12,432 bases of DNA from positions 1-12,432 of the forward strand of contig CAZMGW010000039.1 in assembly GCA_964565935.1 (NCBI GenBank), written 5' to 3'. The stretch comes from JBAXAM01 sp964565935. GTDB lineage: Bacteria; Pseudomonadota; Gammaproteobacteria; UBA9339. Below, piece by piece: positions 1-7,434 of this stretch (position 1 is the first letter of the stretch; the number at the start of each line of letters is the position of its first letter). Both the position numbers and the translations under genes were made by a program. The notes under the pieces were generated by a model that was not told where the DNA came from, did not search any database, and saw nothing but the letters and a program-made list of their open reading frames with translations.

Positions 1-536
1 CAGCGGTAACTTTAGGTACTGTGCCGACAGCTGGGGTAAATAGCTTTACCTCTCTTTCGCAGCTGGGTCGTCCAGCCGATCCAAGTGATTTTGTTAAGAT
101 AATAACAGCGGTCATCAATAACAAGTGGGTTACTGCCAGTGTTCATGGGTTTTTTAACGTTGCTATGACAACATCATTTTTGGGGGTGTCTCTCGGATTG
201 TTTGATTTTTTGGCGGACGGGTTAAAGCGTCCAGACACTAGGTTTGGTCGTCTGCAAACCGCAGGTTTAACTTTTGTTCCTCCGTTTTTGTATGCATTTC
301 TTTGTCCTTATGGGTTCATGATGGCAATGAATTATTCTGCCTGTTTTGTTGCGACCCTATGTATGATACTACCGGCTATTATGGTTTATCGGTTGCGTAA
401 AAGTACTGTATTGAAGCCACTATATAGAGTGGCGATTTGTGGTGATCTGGGGCTTATGGCCATAATAGTCATCGGTCTTGTCATGTTTGTATTGCCGATC
501 TTGGCAAATTCCGGTCTATTGCCCAGCCTGAAATAG
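1..536 (+). CDS. Aromatic amino-acid permease, C-terminal part (TyrP/Mtr type, HAAAP family)
   Basis: The frame is open from the window edge, and the GTG at 21 is probably an internal valine codon, so this is the 3' part of a larger gene. HAAAP family members are inner-membrane transporters of about 400 residues with 11 or so membrane segments that import tyrosine or tryptophan with protons. What is visible is about 178 codons. It includes the family-typical stretch TSFLGVSLGLFDFLADGLKR (about residues 50-70 counted from codon 21), then three or four hydrophobic segments: near 83-97, 104-121, 138-160, plus a loop with basic residues (YRLRKS). It ends in a TAG stop. TyrP is common in gammaproteobacteria and Chlamydiae. 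The family call is fairly secure; the choice of tyrosine over tryptophan is not readable here. No terminator is evident after it. Confidence 0.78.
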   Translation, partial: AVTLGTVPTAGVNSFTSLSQLGRPADPSDFVKIITAVINNKWVTASVHGFFNVAMTTSFLGVSLGLFDFLADGLKRPDTRFGRLQTAGLTFVPPFLYAFLCPYGFMMAMNYSACFVATLCMILPAIMVYRLRKSTVLKPLYRVAICGDLGLMAIIVIGLVMFVLPILANSGLLPSLK

Positions 537-575
537 CATTCGTTTTACCAGCCAAAGTGGTTGCTAATATCTTTG

Positions 576-604
576 TTGCACAACACTGTAATATATAGTA
601 TACA
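576..604 (+). promoter_or_regulatory. Candidate sigma-70 promoter of the polyamine operon
   Basis: TTGCAC at 576-581 and TATACA at 599-604 are separated by exactly 17 bases, close to the housekeeping consensus. Transcription would begin near 611 and give a leader of about 75 bases before the ATG at 686. It lies in the 149-base gap between the permease and the deoxyhypusine-synthase-like gene. No operator-like repeat is evident. This is a pattern match, not proof. Confidence 0.5.
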
Positions 605-685
605 ACTGCGCATAAATACGCCTATAACAGTTCTGTCAAAAAGGGATGGGTGTTTACAGGCGTATCAACTACGGAGGATTTAAAA

Positions 686-1708
686 ATGAAAAAAGAGGAT
701 TTGTTAACCGCACAAGTTCAGCATTTAGATATCAAAAAATTCAACTCGATTCCATTGGTTGAGCAGTATAAAAACATGGCTTTTCAAGCGCGAAACTTGG
801 CGCGGGCTGCTGAAATTTATGACACCATGTTAAAGGACACAGGTTGCTCAGTTATCTTGTGTTTGGCCGGCTCATTATTTAGTGCGGGACTAAAAAAAGT
901 TGTATTCGATTTAATAGAAAACAATATGGTTGATGCAATTGTCTCAACCGGAGCAATTATTGTCGATCAAGACTTTTTTGAAGGCTTGGGGTTTAAGCAC
1001 TACCAAGGCTCTCCTTTTGCCAATGACAACGTTCTGCTCGATCACCATATTGATAGAATTTACGACACCTACATCGATGAAGATGACTTGCGCAAATGCG
1101 ACATGACGATTGCTAAAATTGCCAATGCTTTGCCAGCACGCCCATATTCTTCAAGGGAGTTTATTATGGCGATGGGCAAATACCTGTCAGAACAGAACAT
1201 CGGCGATGACTCCATAGTCAAACAAGCCTACATTAAAAATGTCCCCATTTTTGTTCCGGCTTTTTCAGATTGCAGCGCTGGATTTGGCTTGGTCCATCAT
1301 CAATGGCACCGAAAAAACGAGCCCACAGTAACAATCGACTCTGTCAAAGATTTCCTTGAGTTAACCAAAATAAAAGTCGAAGCCGGGACTACAGGGCTGC
1401 TTATGATTGGTGGCGGGGTACCAAAAAACTTTGCTCAAGATATTACTGTTGCTGCTGAAATAGTCGGGGCCGAAGTTGATATGCACAAATATGCCGTGCA
1501 AATCACGGTTGCAGATGAACGGGATGGCGCCTTGTCTGGGTCTACCTTAAAAGAAGCTCATTCATGGGGTAAAGTAGATGGTGCATTTGAGCAAATGGTC
1601 TTCGCTGAAGCCACTGTAGCGCTGCCTTTAGTAGCCAGTTACGCCTATCATCAAAAATCTTGGGAAAACAGGCAGCCAAAAAACTATAATTCATTTCTAA
1701 ATAAATAA
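686..1708 (+). CDS. speY: Deoxyhypusine synthase-family protein, probable homospermidine synthase (SpeY type)
   Basis: A 340-residue protein of the deoxyhypusine synthase fold. Eukaryotic and archaeal members transfer an aminobutyl group from spermidine to eIF5A using NAD. Bacteria have no eIF5A, and a characterised cyanobacterial member makes homospermidine from putrescine. Family marks are GGGVPKNFAQ in the NAD-binding part and SGSTLKEAHSWGKVDG near the C-terminus, whose lysine (K296, codon 1571-1573) matches the catalytic lysine of human DHS (K329). Length is normal. I place the start at ATG 686 because GGAGG sits 8 bases upstream; the frame also opens at 650 but that adds 12 residues with no ribosome site. 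It is the first gene of an operon with arginine decarboxylase and agmatinase, which supply putrescine and support the homospermidine role. Substrate specificity is inferred, not seen. Confidence 0.85.
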   Translation: MKKEDLLTAQVQHLDIKKFNSIPLVEQYKNMAFQARNLARAAEIYDTMLKDTGCSVILCLAGSLFSAGLKKVVFDLIENNMVDAIVSTGAIIVDQDFFEGLGFKHYQGSPFANDNVLLDHHIDRIYDTYIDEDDLRKCDMTIAKIANALPARPYSSREFIMAMGKYLSEQNIGDDSIVKQAYIKNVPIFVPAFSDCSAGFGLVHHQWHRKNEPTVTIDSVKDFLELTKIKVEAGTTGLLMIGGGVPKNFAQDITVAAEIVGAEVDMHKYAVQITVADERDGALSGSTLKEAHSWGKVDGAFEQMVFAEATVALPLVASYAYHQKSWENRQPKNYNSFLNK

Positions 1709-1720
1709 CCGGAGATATTA

Positions 1721-2272
1721 ATGGAAAATTTTGTTCCGAAAAAAATGTTCTTTGTCAAAGGGGCAGGCGTGCACAAAGATAAACTAGCTTCTTTTGAAGC
1801 AGCCTTGCGAGTCGCAGGGATTGAAAAATGCAATTTGGTTTATGTGTCTAGTATTTTTCCTCCAAAATGCAAAATAATTCCTTCTAAAGAAGGGCTAAAA
1901 CTATTGAGCCCTGGACAGGTGGTTTTTTGTGTAATGGCAAGAAGCGAAACCAATGAACCAAACCGATTAATTTCCGCAGCTATTGGCCTTGCTGTCCCCA
2001 AAGATTGTGAGCATTACGGATATCTTTCAGAGCACCACTCTTTTGGGGAAACAGCGCGCACATCTGGGGAATACGCTGAAGACTTAGCCGCCACCATGTT
2101 GGCTACCACTCTTGGAATAGCTTTTGACCCAAGCCAAGCCTGGGATGAAAGGAAAAAGCACTATAAGGCATGCGATCGCAAGTTCTTAAGTCGCAATATT
2201 TGCCAATCAGCAGAAGGGAATAAAAACGGTCTATGGACCACAGCTCTCTCTGCCGCTGTTTTTGTTATGTAA
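1721..2272 (+). CDS. Pyruvoyl-dependent arginine decarboxylase (PvlArgDC)
   Basis: Converts arginine to agmatine and CO2. The proenzyme cleaves itself at a Ser-Ser bond, and the new N-terminal serine of the large subunit becomes the pyruvoyl cofactor. Here the site is YVSSIFPP, with cleavage expected between S43 and S44, at the spacing known from the Methanocaldococcus enzyme (S52-S53). The conserved regions KFFVKGAG-like at the N-terminus, GYLSEHHSFGET near 98-110 and EDLAATMLATTLG near 120 are all present. The length of 183 residues is usual. ATG 1721 follows CGGAGA at a good distance. Only 12 bases separate it from the gene before, and its last codons overlap or adjoin the start of agmatinase. 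In this operon it carries out the first step from arginine to putrescine. The family call is strong. Confidence 0.92.
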   Translation: MENFVPKKMFFVKGAGVHKDKLASFEAALRVAGIEKCNLVYVSSIFPPKCKIIPSKEGLKLLSPGQVVFCVMARSETNEPNRLISAAIGLAVPKDCEHYGYLSEHHSFGETARTSGEYAEDLAATMLATTLGIAFDPSQAWDERKKHYKACDRKFLSRNICQSAEGNKNGLWTTALSAAVFVM

Positions 2273-2279
2273 GAAAAAT

Positions 2280-3134
2280 ATGAATAATTTCGGTGGATTA
2301 ACCAAAAATTTTTCTCGCTACGAAAATTCAAAAATCGTAGTGTTGCCAATCCCTTTTGATAAGAGCGTTTCTTGGCTTAAAGGAGCAGCAAAGGGGCCGC
2401 AGGCTATTATTGCGGCCTCGCAACAAGTTGAGCTTTACGATATTGAAACTGATACTGAGGTTTACAAGCACGGTATTTTTACCAGCCCGCCAATAAAAAG
2501 CGCTTCTTCAAAAGAGATGATTGCTCAGGCGCACAAAAAAACCACGGCTTTTCTAAGAGACAAAAAGTTTGTGTTGAGTTTAGGGGGCGATCATTCAGTA
2601 GCGATAGGTCCTATAATTGCCCACAGTGATTTTTACAAAGATATTTCCATTTTACATCTTGATGCTCATGCAGATATGCGCGAAAGCTATGAAAACAATA
2701 AATTTAGTCATGCTTCTGTGATGGCGCGCGCTAAAGAAAAGGTTGATAACATTGTTTCGGTTGGAATCAGGAGCATGGATGTCTCCGAAAGATCCTCCTT
2801 TAAAAGCGGAAATTTGTTTTTGGCTGAAGATATTTGCTGCGGTAGCGATCAGTGGATTTCTCAAGTCGTAAAAAAACTGGGTAGAAGAGTCTATTTATCA
2901 CTTGATGTTGACGTGTTCGACTCTGGGATAATGCCATCCACCGGCACTCCTGAGCCAGGAGGATTAAGCTGGTATCAGGTTACTAATTTGATCCACGCTG
3001 TTTGTAAAACCAAAGAAATTATTGGCATGGACGTGGTTGAGCTTGCTCCTAATACAGCCAACAAAGCCCCGGATTTTCTTGTCGCCAAATTAATCTATAA
3101 AATTTTGAGTTATAAAAAGCAATATTGGAGGTAG
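2280..3134 (+). CDS. speB: Agmatinase, ureohydrolase family
   Basis: Hydrolyses agmatine to putrescine and urea with a binuclear manganese centre. All metal ligands of the family are visible: GGDHS (H105), DAHAD (D128, H130, D132) and SLDVDVFD (D209, D211). TGTPEPGG is the agmatinase form of the substrate loop. The product has 284 residues counted from ATG 2280; a TTG at 2262 would overlap the decarboxylase gene and add six residues (290). Neither start has a strong ribosome site, so translation is probably coupled to the upstream gene, whose stop is at 2270-2272. It ends in TAG at 3132-3134, the last gene of the polyamine operon, facing the minus-strand operon end about 140 bases away. The call is strong; arginase is disfavoured by the substrate loop and by the decarboxylase neighbour. 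Confidence 0.92.
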   Translation: MNNFGGLTKNFSRYENSKIVVLPIPFDKSVSWLKGAAKGPQAIIAASQQVELYDIETDTEVYKHGIFTSPPIKSASSKEMIAQAHKKTTAFLRDKKFVLSLGGDHSVAIGPIIAHSDFYKDISILHLDAHADMRESYENNKFSHASVMARAKEKVDNIVSVGIRSMDVSERSSFKSGNLFLAEDICCGSDQWISQVVKKLGRRVYLSLDVDVFDSGIMPSTGTPEPGGLSWYQVTNLIHAVCKTKEIIGMDVVELAPNTANKAPDFLVAKLIYKILSYKKQYWR

Positions 3135-3276
3135 CAAAAAATAAAAAACCAAAATTAACCCAAAAAAAGGATGGCATTTGGTCATATAATTTCCCCAAAA
3201 ATTTTTGAAGGTACTTTAATTTTATCTTGGCATAAAAGTGAATTTATAAACGTAATTGCATCGATCAAAACCCCAA

Positions 3277-3498
3277 TCACATTTTTTTAGAAACTTCCTG
3301 AGCCGCCATAATAACCGGGTATATAGTTGGAACGCTGGTTAAATATGGATGAGTAGCAACCTGCAACATTCCTAATTCAGCAGCCGACATTCTTTTTTGA
3401 ATAGCAACACCAATCATATTAATTAATAGACTTAAACCATGTTCAGACATAAAACCGCTATGTTTTGATTGGTTTTCAACTATAGCGGTTATTTTCAT
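3277..3498 (-). pseudogene. 73-residue chimeric remnant: MBL-fold start joined to flavin oxidoreductase end
   Basis: The first 28 or so residues (MKITAIVENQS, then MSEHGLSLLI) match the usual opening of metallo-beta-lactamase-fold hydrolases of the dihydropteroate/flavoprotein-like type, but none of the HxHxDH metal site follows. From about residue 30 the text changes to IGVAIQKRMSAAELGMLQ and ATHPYLTSVPTIYPVIMAA, which resembles the C-terminal dimerisation domain of FAD-dependent pyridine-nucleotide disulfide oxidoreductases (NADH oxidase type). An in-frame deletion between two same-strand genes would explain this. The ATG at 3498 overlaps a TGA reached by reading past the nrdG stop, so the ancestral MBL gene was probably coupled to nrdG. 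Family assignments are from memory of motifs; the short hybrid could still be translated. Confidence 0.5.
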
Positions 3499-3536
3499 GA
3501 GAATAGTCGTTTTATATATAACTCCACTGCTTGTTG
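3495..3536 (-). other. In-frame 13-codon extension of nrdG beyond its TAG stop
   Basis: Reading on from the nrdG stop (TAG, complement of 3537-3539) in the same frame gives QQAVELYIKRLFS and then TGA at 3495-3497. That TGA overlaps the next start codon as ATGA, the classic arrangement for coupled genes. This suggests that the TAG is a recent nonsense mutation, or that it is read through at some level. TAG ends several other genes here, so general reassignment is unlikely. Confidence 0.5.
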
Positions 3537-4115
3537 CTAAGCAGAGCTTTCATTTTGTACTATATGGTTGCTAGCACTAGGAATCATATCCCTAATTACT
3601 TCAATGTCAGCTTCCGTAAGCCATTTTTTTGCAAAAGTAGTTCTGAATTCGTGCGCTATTTTACTAGATGATATTAGCTCTATGCTTGTTTTAATATCAT
3701 CCGGAAAAGTGGTTGTTCCGCATAATTTATCATAAATAGCAAATGGAGCTTTAACATCCATGGCAATGTAATCGAGCAACCCTTGTTTAATCAATTCTTT
3801 TATACAACTTGGATTGGTGCCATTAGTGTTTAATTTTATTTTATAACCCAAATTTTTTATTTTTTTTATAAACAGGACTAAGCCTGGATGTATTGTAGGT
3901 TCTCCGCCAGTAATCACCACACCATCTATTTTTTTTGATTTAGAATGTAAAAAATCAAATGCCTCTTGTTCATTCATTTGCTGATAGTTTTCATCCCATA
4001 AGTTTTTGTTGTGACAATAATGGCAACGTAAATTACAACCCGCAGTAAAAATAATAGCTGCACAACAGCCAGGAAAATCACTTAAACTCAAAGGTTGGAT
4101 AGCTGCAATTTTCAT
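3537..4115 (-). CDS. nrdG: Anaerobic ribonucleotide reductase activating protein (radical SAM)
   Basis: NrdG uses a [4Fe-4S] cluster and S-adenosylmethionine to create the glycyl radical on NrdD. The radical SAM triad is seen as CNLRCHYC (C27, C31, C34), followed by GVVITGGEPT (SAM-binding GGE motif, about residues 65-75) and LNTNGT. FRTTFAKKWLTEADI near 158-172 is also typical. The product is 192 residues; many relatives run 20-40 residues longer with a conserved C-terminal tail, so the end is short. The same frame continues for 13 codons after the TAG, so truncation by mutation is likely. The core is complete, and activity could remain. ATG 4115 lies 5 bases after the nrdD stop, with only a weak ribosome site, which fits translational coupling to nrdD. 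Confidence 0.9.
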   Translation of the reverse strand: MKIAAIQPLSLSDFPGCCAAIIFTAGCNLRCHYCHNKNLWDENYQQMNEQEAFDFLHSKSKKIDGVVITGGEPTIHPGLVLFIKKIKNLGYKIKLNTNGTNPSCIKELIKQGLLDYIAMDVKAPFAIYDKLCGTTTFPDDIKTSIELISSSKIAHEFRTTFAKKWLTEADIEVIRDMIPSASNHIVQNESSA

Positions 4116-4120
4116 AACAC

Positions 4121-6238
4121 TTATTTTTCTATCTGATAAAACTTCCGCATTTTAAATTCATTTTGTTTGCCAGCATTCCATTGGCTAACAGGGCGATAAT
4201 AACCTACAACTCTAGAATAAATTTCAGTTACTTCGCCACACTGAGGACACTTTTCTTTGATCCCAGAAATATAGCCGTGTTTTGCACATATGGAAAATGC
4301 AGGTGTAATAGAAAGATATGGCAATCGATATTGCTGAAACACTTTTCTTACAAAATTCTTTACTGCTTGGGCATCAACCTCTGCCTCACCAAGAAAAACA
4401 TGCGCTACAGTTCCACCAGTATATTTAGCCTGTAATTCATCCTGTAGATCTAACATATGAAAAACATCGTCAGTATAATTTACCGGCAATTGCGTAGAAT
4501 TTGTATAAATAAAATCATTTTGCCCATCATCTAAATTAAAATTACGCAGCATCTCTGGGTATTTATCTCTATCTAGTTGCGCCAGTCGATAGCCAGTTGC
4601 TTCGGCGGGGGTGGCTTCCAAGTTATAAAAATTTCCAGTTTCTTGTTGAAATGTGCCCAGTAAATCCCGCATAAAATCTAAAACTCGTATAGAAAAATCA
4701 CGTCCTTTAGTGCTTCCTATATTTTCGCCCAAGATATTTATGCAGGCTTCATTCATACCAATTAAACCAATTGTAGAAAAATGATTAAACCAATAATATT
4801 TATGACGTTGTTTGATGTTGCGCAAATAAAATTTGATATAAGGATATAGACCAGCTTCAGTAAATCTTTCTAGTGTTTTACGCTTAATTTCCAAGCTGGT
4901 TTTTGCTAAACACATTAATCGTTCAAGCTCATTGAAAAACTCTTCTTCGGTATTGGCTAAATAACCTATACGTGTCATGTTTATGGTTACAACACCAATA
5001 GAACCAGTGAGAGGGTTGGCACCAAACAATCCTCCGCCGCGCTTGTTTAATTCTTTATGATCTATACGTAATCTACAACACATTGAGCGAACATCATCTG
5101 GTGACATGGTGGAGTTAATAAAATTGGCAAAATATGGTATTCCATATTTTGCTGTTACTTCCCATAACAACTGCAAATCAGCATTATCCCAAGAAAAATC
5201 TTTAGTAATATTGTATGTTGGTATTGGAAAGGTAAAAATGCGACCGTCAGCATCTCCAGCAGCTAATACTTCTAGGAAGGCTCTATTAAAAAGATCCATC
5301 TCTTTTTGAAAATCACAATAAGTTGTTTCTTGGAGTTTGCCGCCAATAATGACCGGTTGATTGGCAAGATTTTGTGGTGGATGTAAATCCAGGGTAACGT
5401 TCGTAAAAGGGGTTTGAAAACCAACCCTAGTTGGCACATTCACATTAAAAATAAACTCTTGTAGTGCTTGTTTGACTTCTGGATACGACAAACTATCATA
5501 TCTAATAAAAGGAGCGAGTAACGTATCAAAATTAGAAAAGGCTTGGGCACCTGAAGCCTCTCCTTGTAAGGTATAAAAAAAGTTTACCACATGCCCCAAT
5601 GCGCTTCTAAAATGTTTGGCAGGGGCACTGGCTATTTTCCCTGCCACTCCTCGAAACCCCTGCAATAGCAAGTCTTGTAAATCCCAGCCAACACAATATA
5701 CGGACAACTGATCTAAATCGTGGATATGAAAGTCTCCGCTAACGTGAGCATCTCTAATTTCCGGGGTATATATTTTATTCAACCAATAATTTTTACTTGT
5801 TTCATTGGCAATATAGTTATTCAATCCCTGTAAAGAGAAAGCCATATTGCTATTTTCTTTTACCTTCCAGTCTAGCTGTTCTATATAACCATCGACTAAC
5901 GCAACCTTATTTTTGTCAACCAGCTCACGAATACGAGCATGTTGATCTCTATATATTATGTATGCTTTTGCTGTTTTTTTATAAGTTGAGTTAAGCAAAA
6001 CCTCTTCAACTATATCTTGAATTGTTTCAACACCAACTAGGGGCTCGGTCAAAAGTTGCTGTAATATTGAAATTGCTCGAATAGCTAATTTTTGAGCAAT
6101 TTCGCTATTGATTTCCCCCGTTATCTCGCCGGCCTTGGTAATAGCGTTGGCGATTTTGGTGCTATTAAATTCAACTTTTTCACCATTACGTTTAATAACA
6201 AGCCAATTTTTAAACTGATTATGATCTACCTGTGCCAT
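4121..6238 (-). CDS. nrdD: Anaerobic (class III) ribonucleoside-triphosphate reductase
   Basis: Reduces ribonucleoside triphosphates to deoxyribonucleotides without oxygen, using a glycyl radical made by NrdG. The 705-residue protein appears complete. It has an N-terminal ATP-cone (about residues 11-105, starting WLVIKRNGEKVEF), the barrel with MCCRLR (C387, C388) followed by RGGGLFGANPLTGSIG, a zinc-binding C-terminal region (C651, H654, and CPQC at C664/C667), and the glycyl radical loop RVVGYYRPVSQWNAGK, with the radical glycine at G679. ATG 6238 is preceded by AAAGG. It begins 24 bases after the thioesterase stop and so is probably transcribed with the metal-cofactor genes upstream. The ATP-cone implies allosteric control by nucleotides. 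The presence of this enzyme shows that the organism can make DNA precursors under anoxia. Confidence 0.96.
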   Translation of the reverse strand: MAQVDHNQFKNWLVIKRNGEKVEFNSTKIANAITKAGEITGEINSEIAQKLAIRAISILQQLLTEPLVGVETIQDIVEEVLLNSTYKKTAKAYIIYRDQHARIRELVDKNKVALVDGYIEQLDWKVKENSNMAFSLQGLNNYIANETSKNYWLNKIYTPEIRDAHVSGDFHIHDLDQLSVYCVGWDLQDLLLQGFRGVAGKIASAPAKHFRSALGHVVNFFYTLQGEASGAQAFSNFDTLLAPFIRYDSLSYPEVKQALQEFIFNVNVPTRVGFQTPFTNVTLDLHPPQNLANQPVIIGGKLQETTYCDFQKEMDLFNRAFLEVLAAGDADGRIFTFPIPTYNITKDFSWDNADLQLLWEVTAKYGIPYFANFINSTMSPDDVRSMCCRLRIDHKELNKRGGGLFGANPLTGSIGVVTINMTRIGYLANTEEEFFNELERLMCLAKTSLEIKRKTLERFTEAGLYPYIKFYLRNIKQRHKYYWFNHFSTIGLIGMNEACINILGENIGSTKGRDFSIRVLDFMRDLLGTFQQETGNFYNLEATPAEATGYRLAQLDRDKYPEMLRNFNLDDGQNDFIYTNSTQLPVNYTDDVFHMLDLQDELQAKYTGGTVAHVFLGEAEVDAQAVKNFVRKVFQQYRLPYLSITPAFSICAKHGYISGIKEKCPQCGEVTEIYSRVVGYYRPVSQWNAGKQNEFKMRKFYQIEK

Positions 6239-6262
6239 TTTTTACCTTTGTATTATAAAATC

Positions 6263-6718
6263 TTATTTCGTTGTGCTGCCATTTCTTATCTTCTTGTTTG
6301 ATTTCTTCGCTATTTTAGCAAATTTAGCCTCTGCCCAAGCCATAACTTTTTTCTGACAAATAGCTTCTGCTTTCACAACATAAAGCGCTTTTTTTGTCGT
6401 TATTATTTGAGCTTGTAAATTTATAATGCTGTTACAAGGGATCGGGTGTAAGAAGCGCACGCGTAAGTCGCCCGTAAGGGCCACAACACCCTGATCAAAC
6501 AAACAGTGGGTCATAGTTGCATCGAGCAATGTAGTGATTATTCCGCCGTGCAGAATTCCTTTATACCCCTGAAAAGTATCATTCCCTCGAAACGTTGTAT
6601 GTGTTTTCCCATTTTCGTTAGTTACAAACTTCATTTTCCATGAATATGGATTATTTTTACCGCATACTATGCAGTTACAATGGCTTTTCCCGAAATCTTT
6701 TTTTTTACTAGTGATCAC
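6263..6718 (-). CDS. PaaI-like hotdog-fold thioesterase
   Basis: A 151-residue protein of the hotdog fold. The family core is plain: GILHGGIITTLLDATMTHC (about residues 55-73) with the HGG turn and the central helix carrying the likely catalytic acid region, then LTGDLRVRFLHPIPC. Such enzymes hydrolyse acyl-CoA thioesters; the substrate here is unknown. An N-terminal CNCIVCGKNNP stretch (cysteines near 15-20) is shared with a subgroup of the family. The start is GTG at 6718, with GGGGGA about 9 bases upstream, and it overlaps the end of the NifX-like gene by 11 bases, so the two are translationally coupled. Why a thioesterase sits between a metal-cofactor protein and nrdD is unclear. Confidence 0.82.
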   Translation of the reverse strand: MITSKKKDFGKSHCNCIVCGKNNPYSWKMKFVTNENGKTHTTFRGNDTFQGYKGILHGGIITTLLDATMTHCLFDQGVVALTGDLRVRFLHPIPCNSIINLQAQIITTKKALYVVKAEAICQKKVMAWAEAKFAKIAKKSNKKIRNGSTTK

Positions 6719-7046
6719 AGCAGTTTTCCCCCAACTTTAGAGTGCCTTGCAAGTAATTGCTTACCAACTTTTCTGGGGACTCTTGTGGCGCACCTATTAG
6801 CAATTTAATATTGCGCTGATCAAATAGATCTTTGGCCCTTTGCCCCATTCCACCTGCTATCACTATATTTACCCCTCGTTCCGCCAGCCATGAAGGAAGC
6901 AGGCCTGGTTGATGAGGCGGAGCTTCTATGTCCTCTCGCGATAAAATCTTCTTTTCCTTAAGATCAACTTTTATTAAGGCGAATTTTTTACAATGGCCAA
7001 AATGTAAGTCTAGTGCGTTATCATGAACTGGAATGGCAATAATCAT
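6708..7046 (-). CDS. NifX/NafY-fold (dinitrogenase Fe-Mo cofactor domain) protein, second copy
   Basis: A single small domain of 112 residues of the family that binds iron-molybdenum or related metal clusters (NifX, NifB C-terminus, orange protein). It shows MIIAIPVHDNALDLHFGHC at the start, with the HFGHC motif (H15-C19), the middle segment VNIVIAGGMGQRAKDLF, and the end GTLKLGENCCDH, where terminal Cys and His residues are typical. ATG 7046 has AGAGGAAA in front. It lies 12 bases after the NifU-like gene and overlaps the thioesterase start. Together with the two ATPases this copy is the one most like the Desulfovibrio orange protein, though I cannot tell whether it binds Mo-Cu, Fe-S or another cluster. 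No nitrogenase genes are visible, so a nitrogen-fixation role is not implied. Confidence 0.85.
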   Translation of the reverse strand: MIIAIPVHDNALDLHFGHCKKFALIKVDLKEKKILSREDIEAPPHQPGLLPSWLAERGVNIVIAGGMGQRAKDLFDQRNIKLLIGAPQESPEKLVSNYLQGTLKLGENCCDH

Positions 7047-7058
7047 AAGATTTCCTCT

Positions 7059-7427
7059 TTATTGTTTTGGTATTTTTTTATAACTTTCAATTGTTTTTTT
7101 AATCGTATTCACTGCCAAAAGCGCGCAATGCTTGAATTCACTTGGCAAATAACCGATTTCTAATAATACTTGTTCTTGTGTGACAGCATATGCGGTGTCT
7201 AATAGATTATTTTGAACCATATATCCTGCTGTACTGCCGCAAATGATCGAATTATCACAGCCATCAGTTGTAAAAGTGGCGGTTAGGATTTTGTCATTAT
7301 CAATATTTAACCAAAATTCCATCGTATCGCCACAAGGCCCCGTAAGTCGCGCATTTGCATTTGCCCCCTTAAGCGGACCAAAATTTAGTGGCAATTCTTT
7401 GGTCATCATTTCAATGTCTTCTGACAT
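7059..7427 (-). CDS. NifU/IscU-like iron-sulfur scaffold protein
   Basis: A 122-residue protein of the IscU / NifU N-terminal family, on which Fe-S clusters are assembled before transfer. The ligand pattern is kept: GPCGDTMEFW (C32, D34), TDGCDNSIICGS (C57, C63) and KHCALLAVNT (C101). It has the extra paired cysteine in the middle region, as in NifU-like proteins of anaerobes that stand alone without IscS. It lacks the IscU LPPVK chaperone motif. ATG 7427 is preceded by GAGAGAA. It starts 7 bases after the stop of the upstream ATPase gene, so it is co-transcribed with the ferredoxin-ATPases, which may receive or load its clusters. The exact client is unknown. Confidence 0.87.
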   Translation of the reverse strand: MSEDIEMMTKELPLNFGPLKGANANARLTGPCGDTMEFWLNIDNDKILTATFTTDGCDNSIICGSTAGYMVQNNLLDTAYAVTQEQVLLEIGYLPSEFKHCALLAVNTIKKTIESYKKIPKQ

Positions 7428-7434
7428 AATTCTC

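Noticed and set aside
549..563. Hairpin CAGCCA/TGGTTG after the permease stop as a terminator
   Set aside because: The 6-bp stem includes a G-T pair and no T run follows.
3135..3276. Bidirectional terminator between agmatinase and the minus-strand operon
   Set aside because: Only weak repeats (CAAAAATTTTTG at 3196-3207; CCAAA/TTTGG with a long loop) and T-rich stretches are seen; no convincing stem plus T run, so none is annotated.
3495..3539. TAG reassigned to an amino acid genome-wide
   Set aside because: TAG ends the permease, agmatinase, both NifX-fold genes and ATPase copy B at sensible family lengths, so it works as a normal stop.
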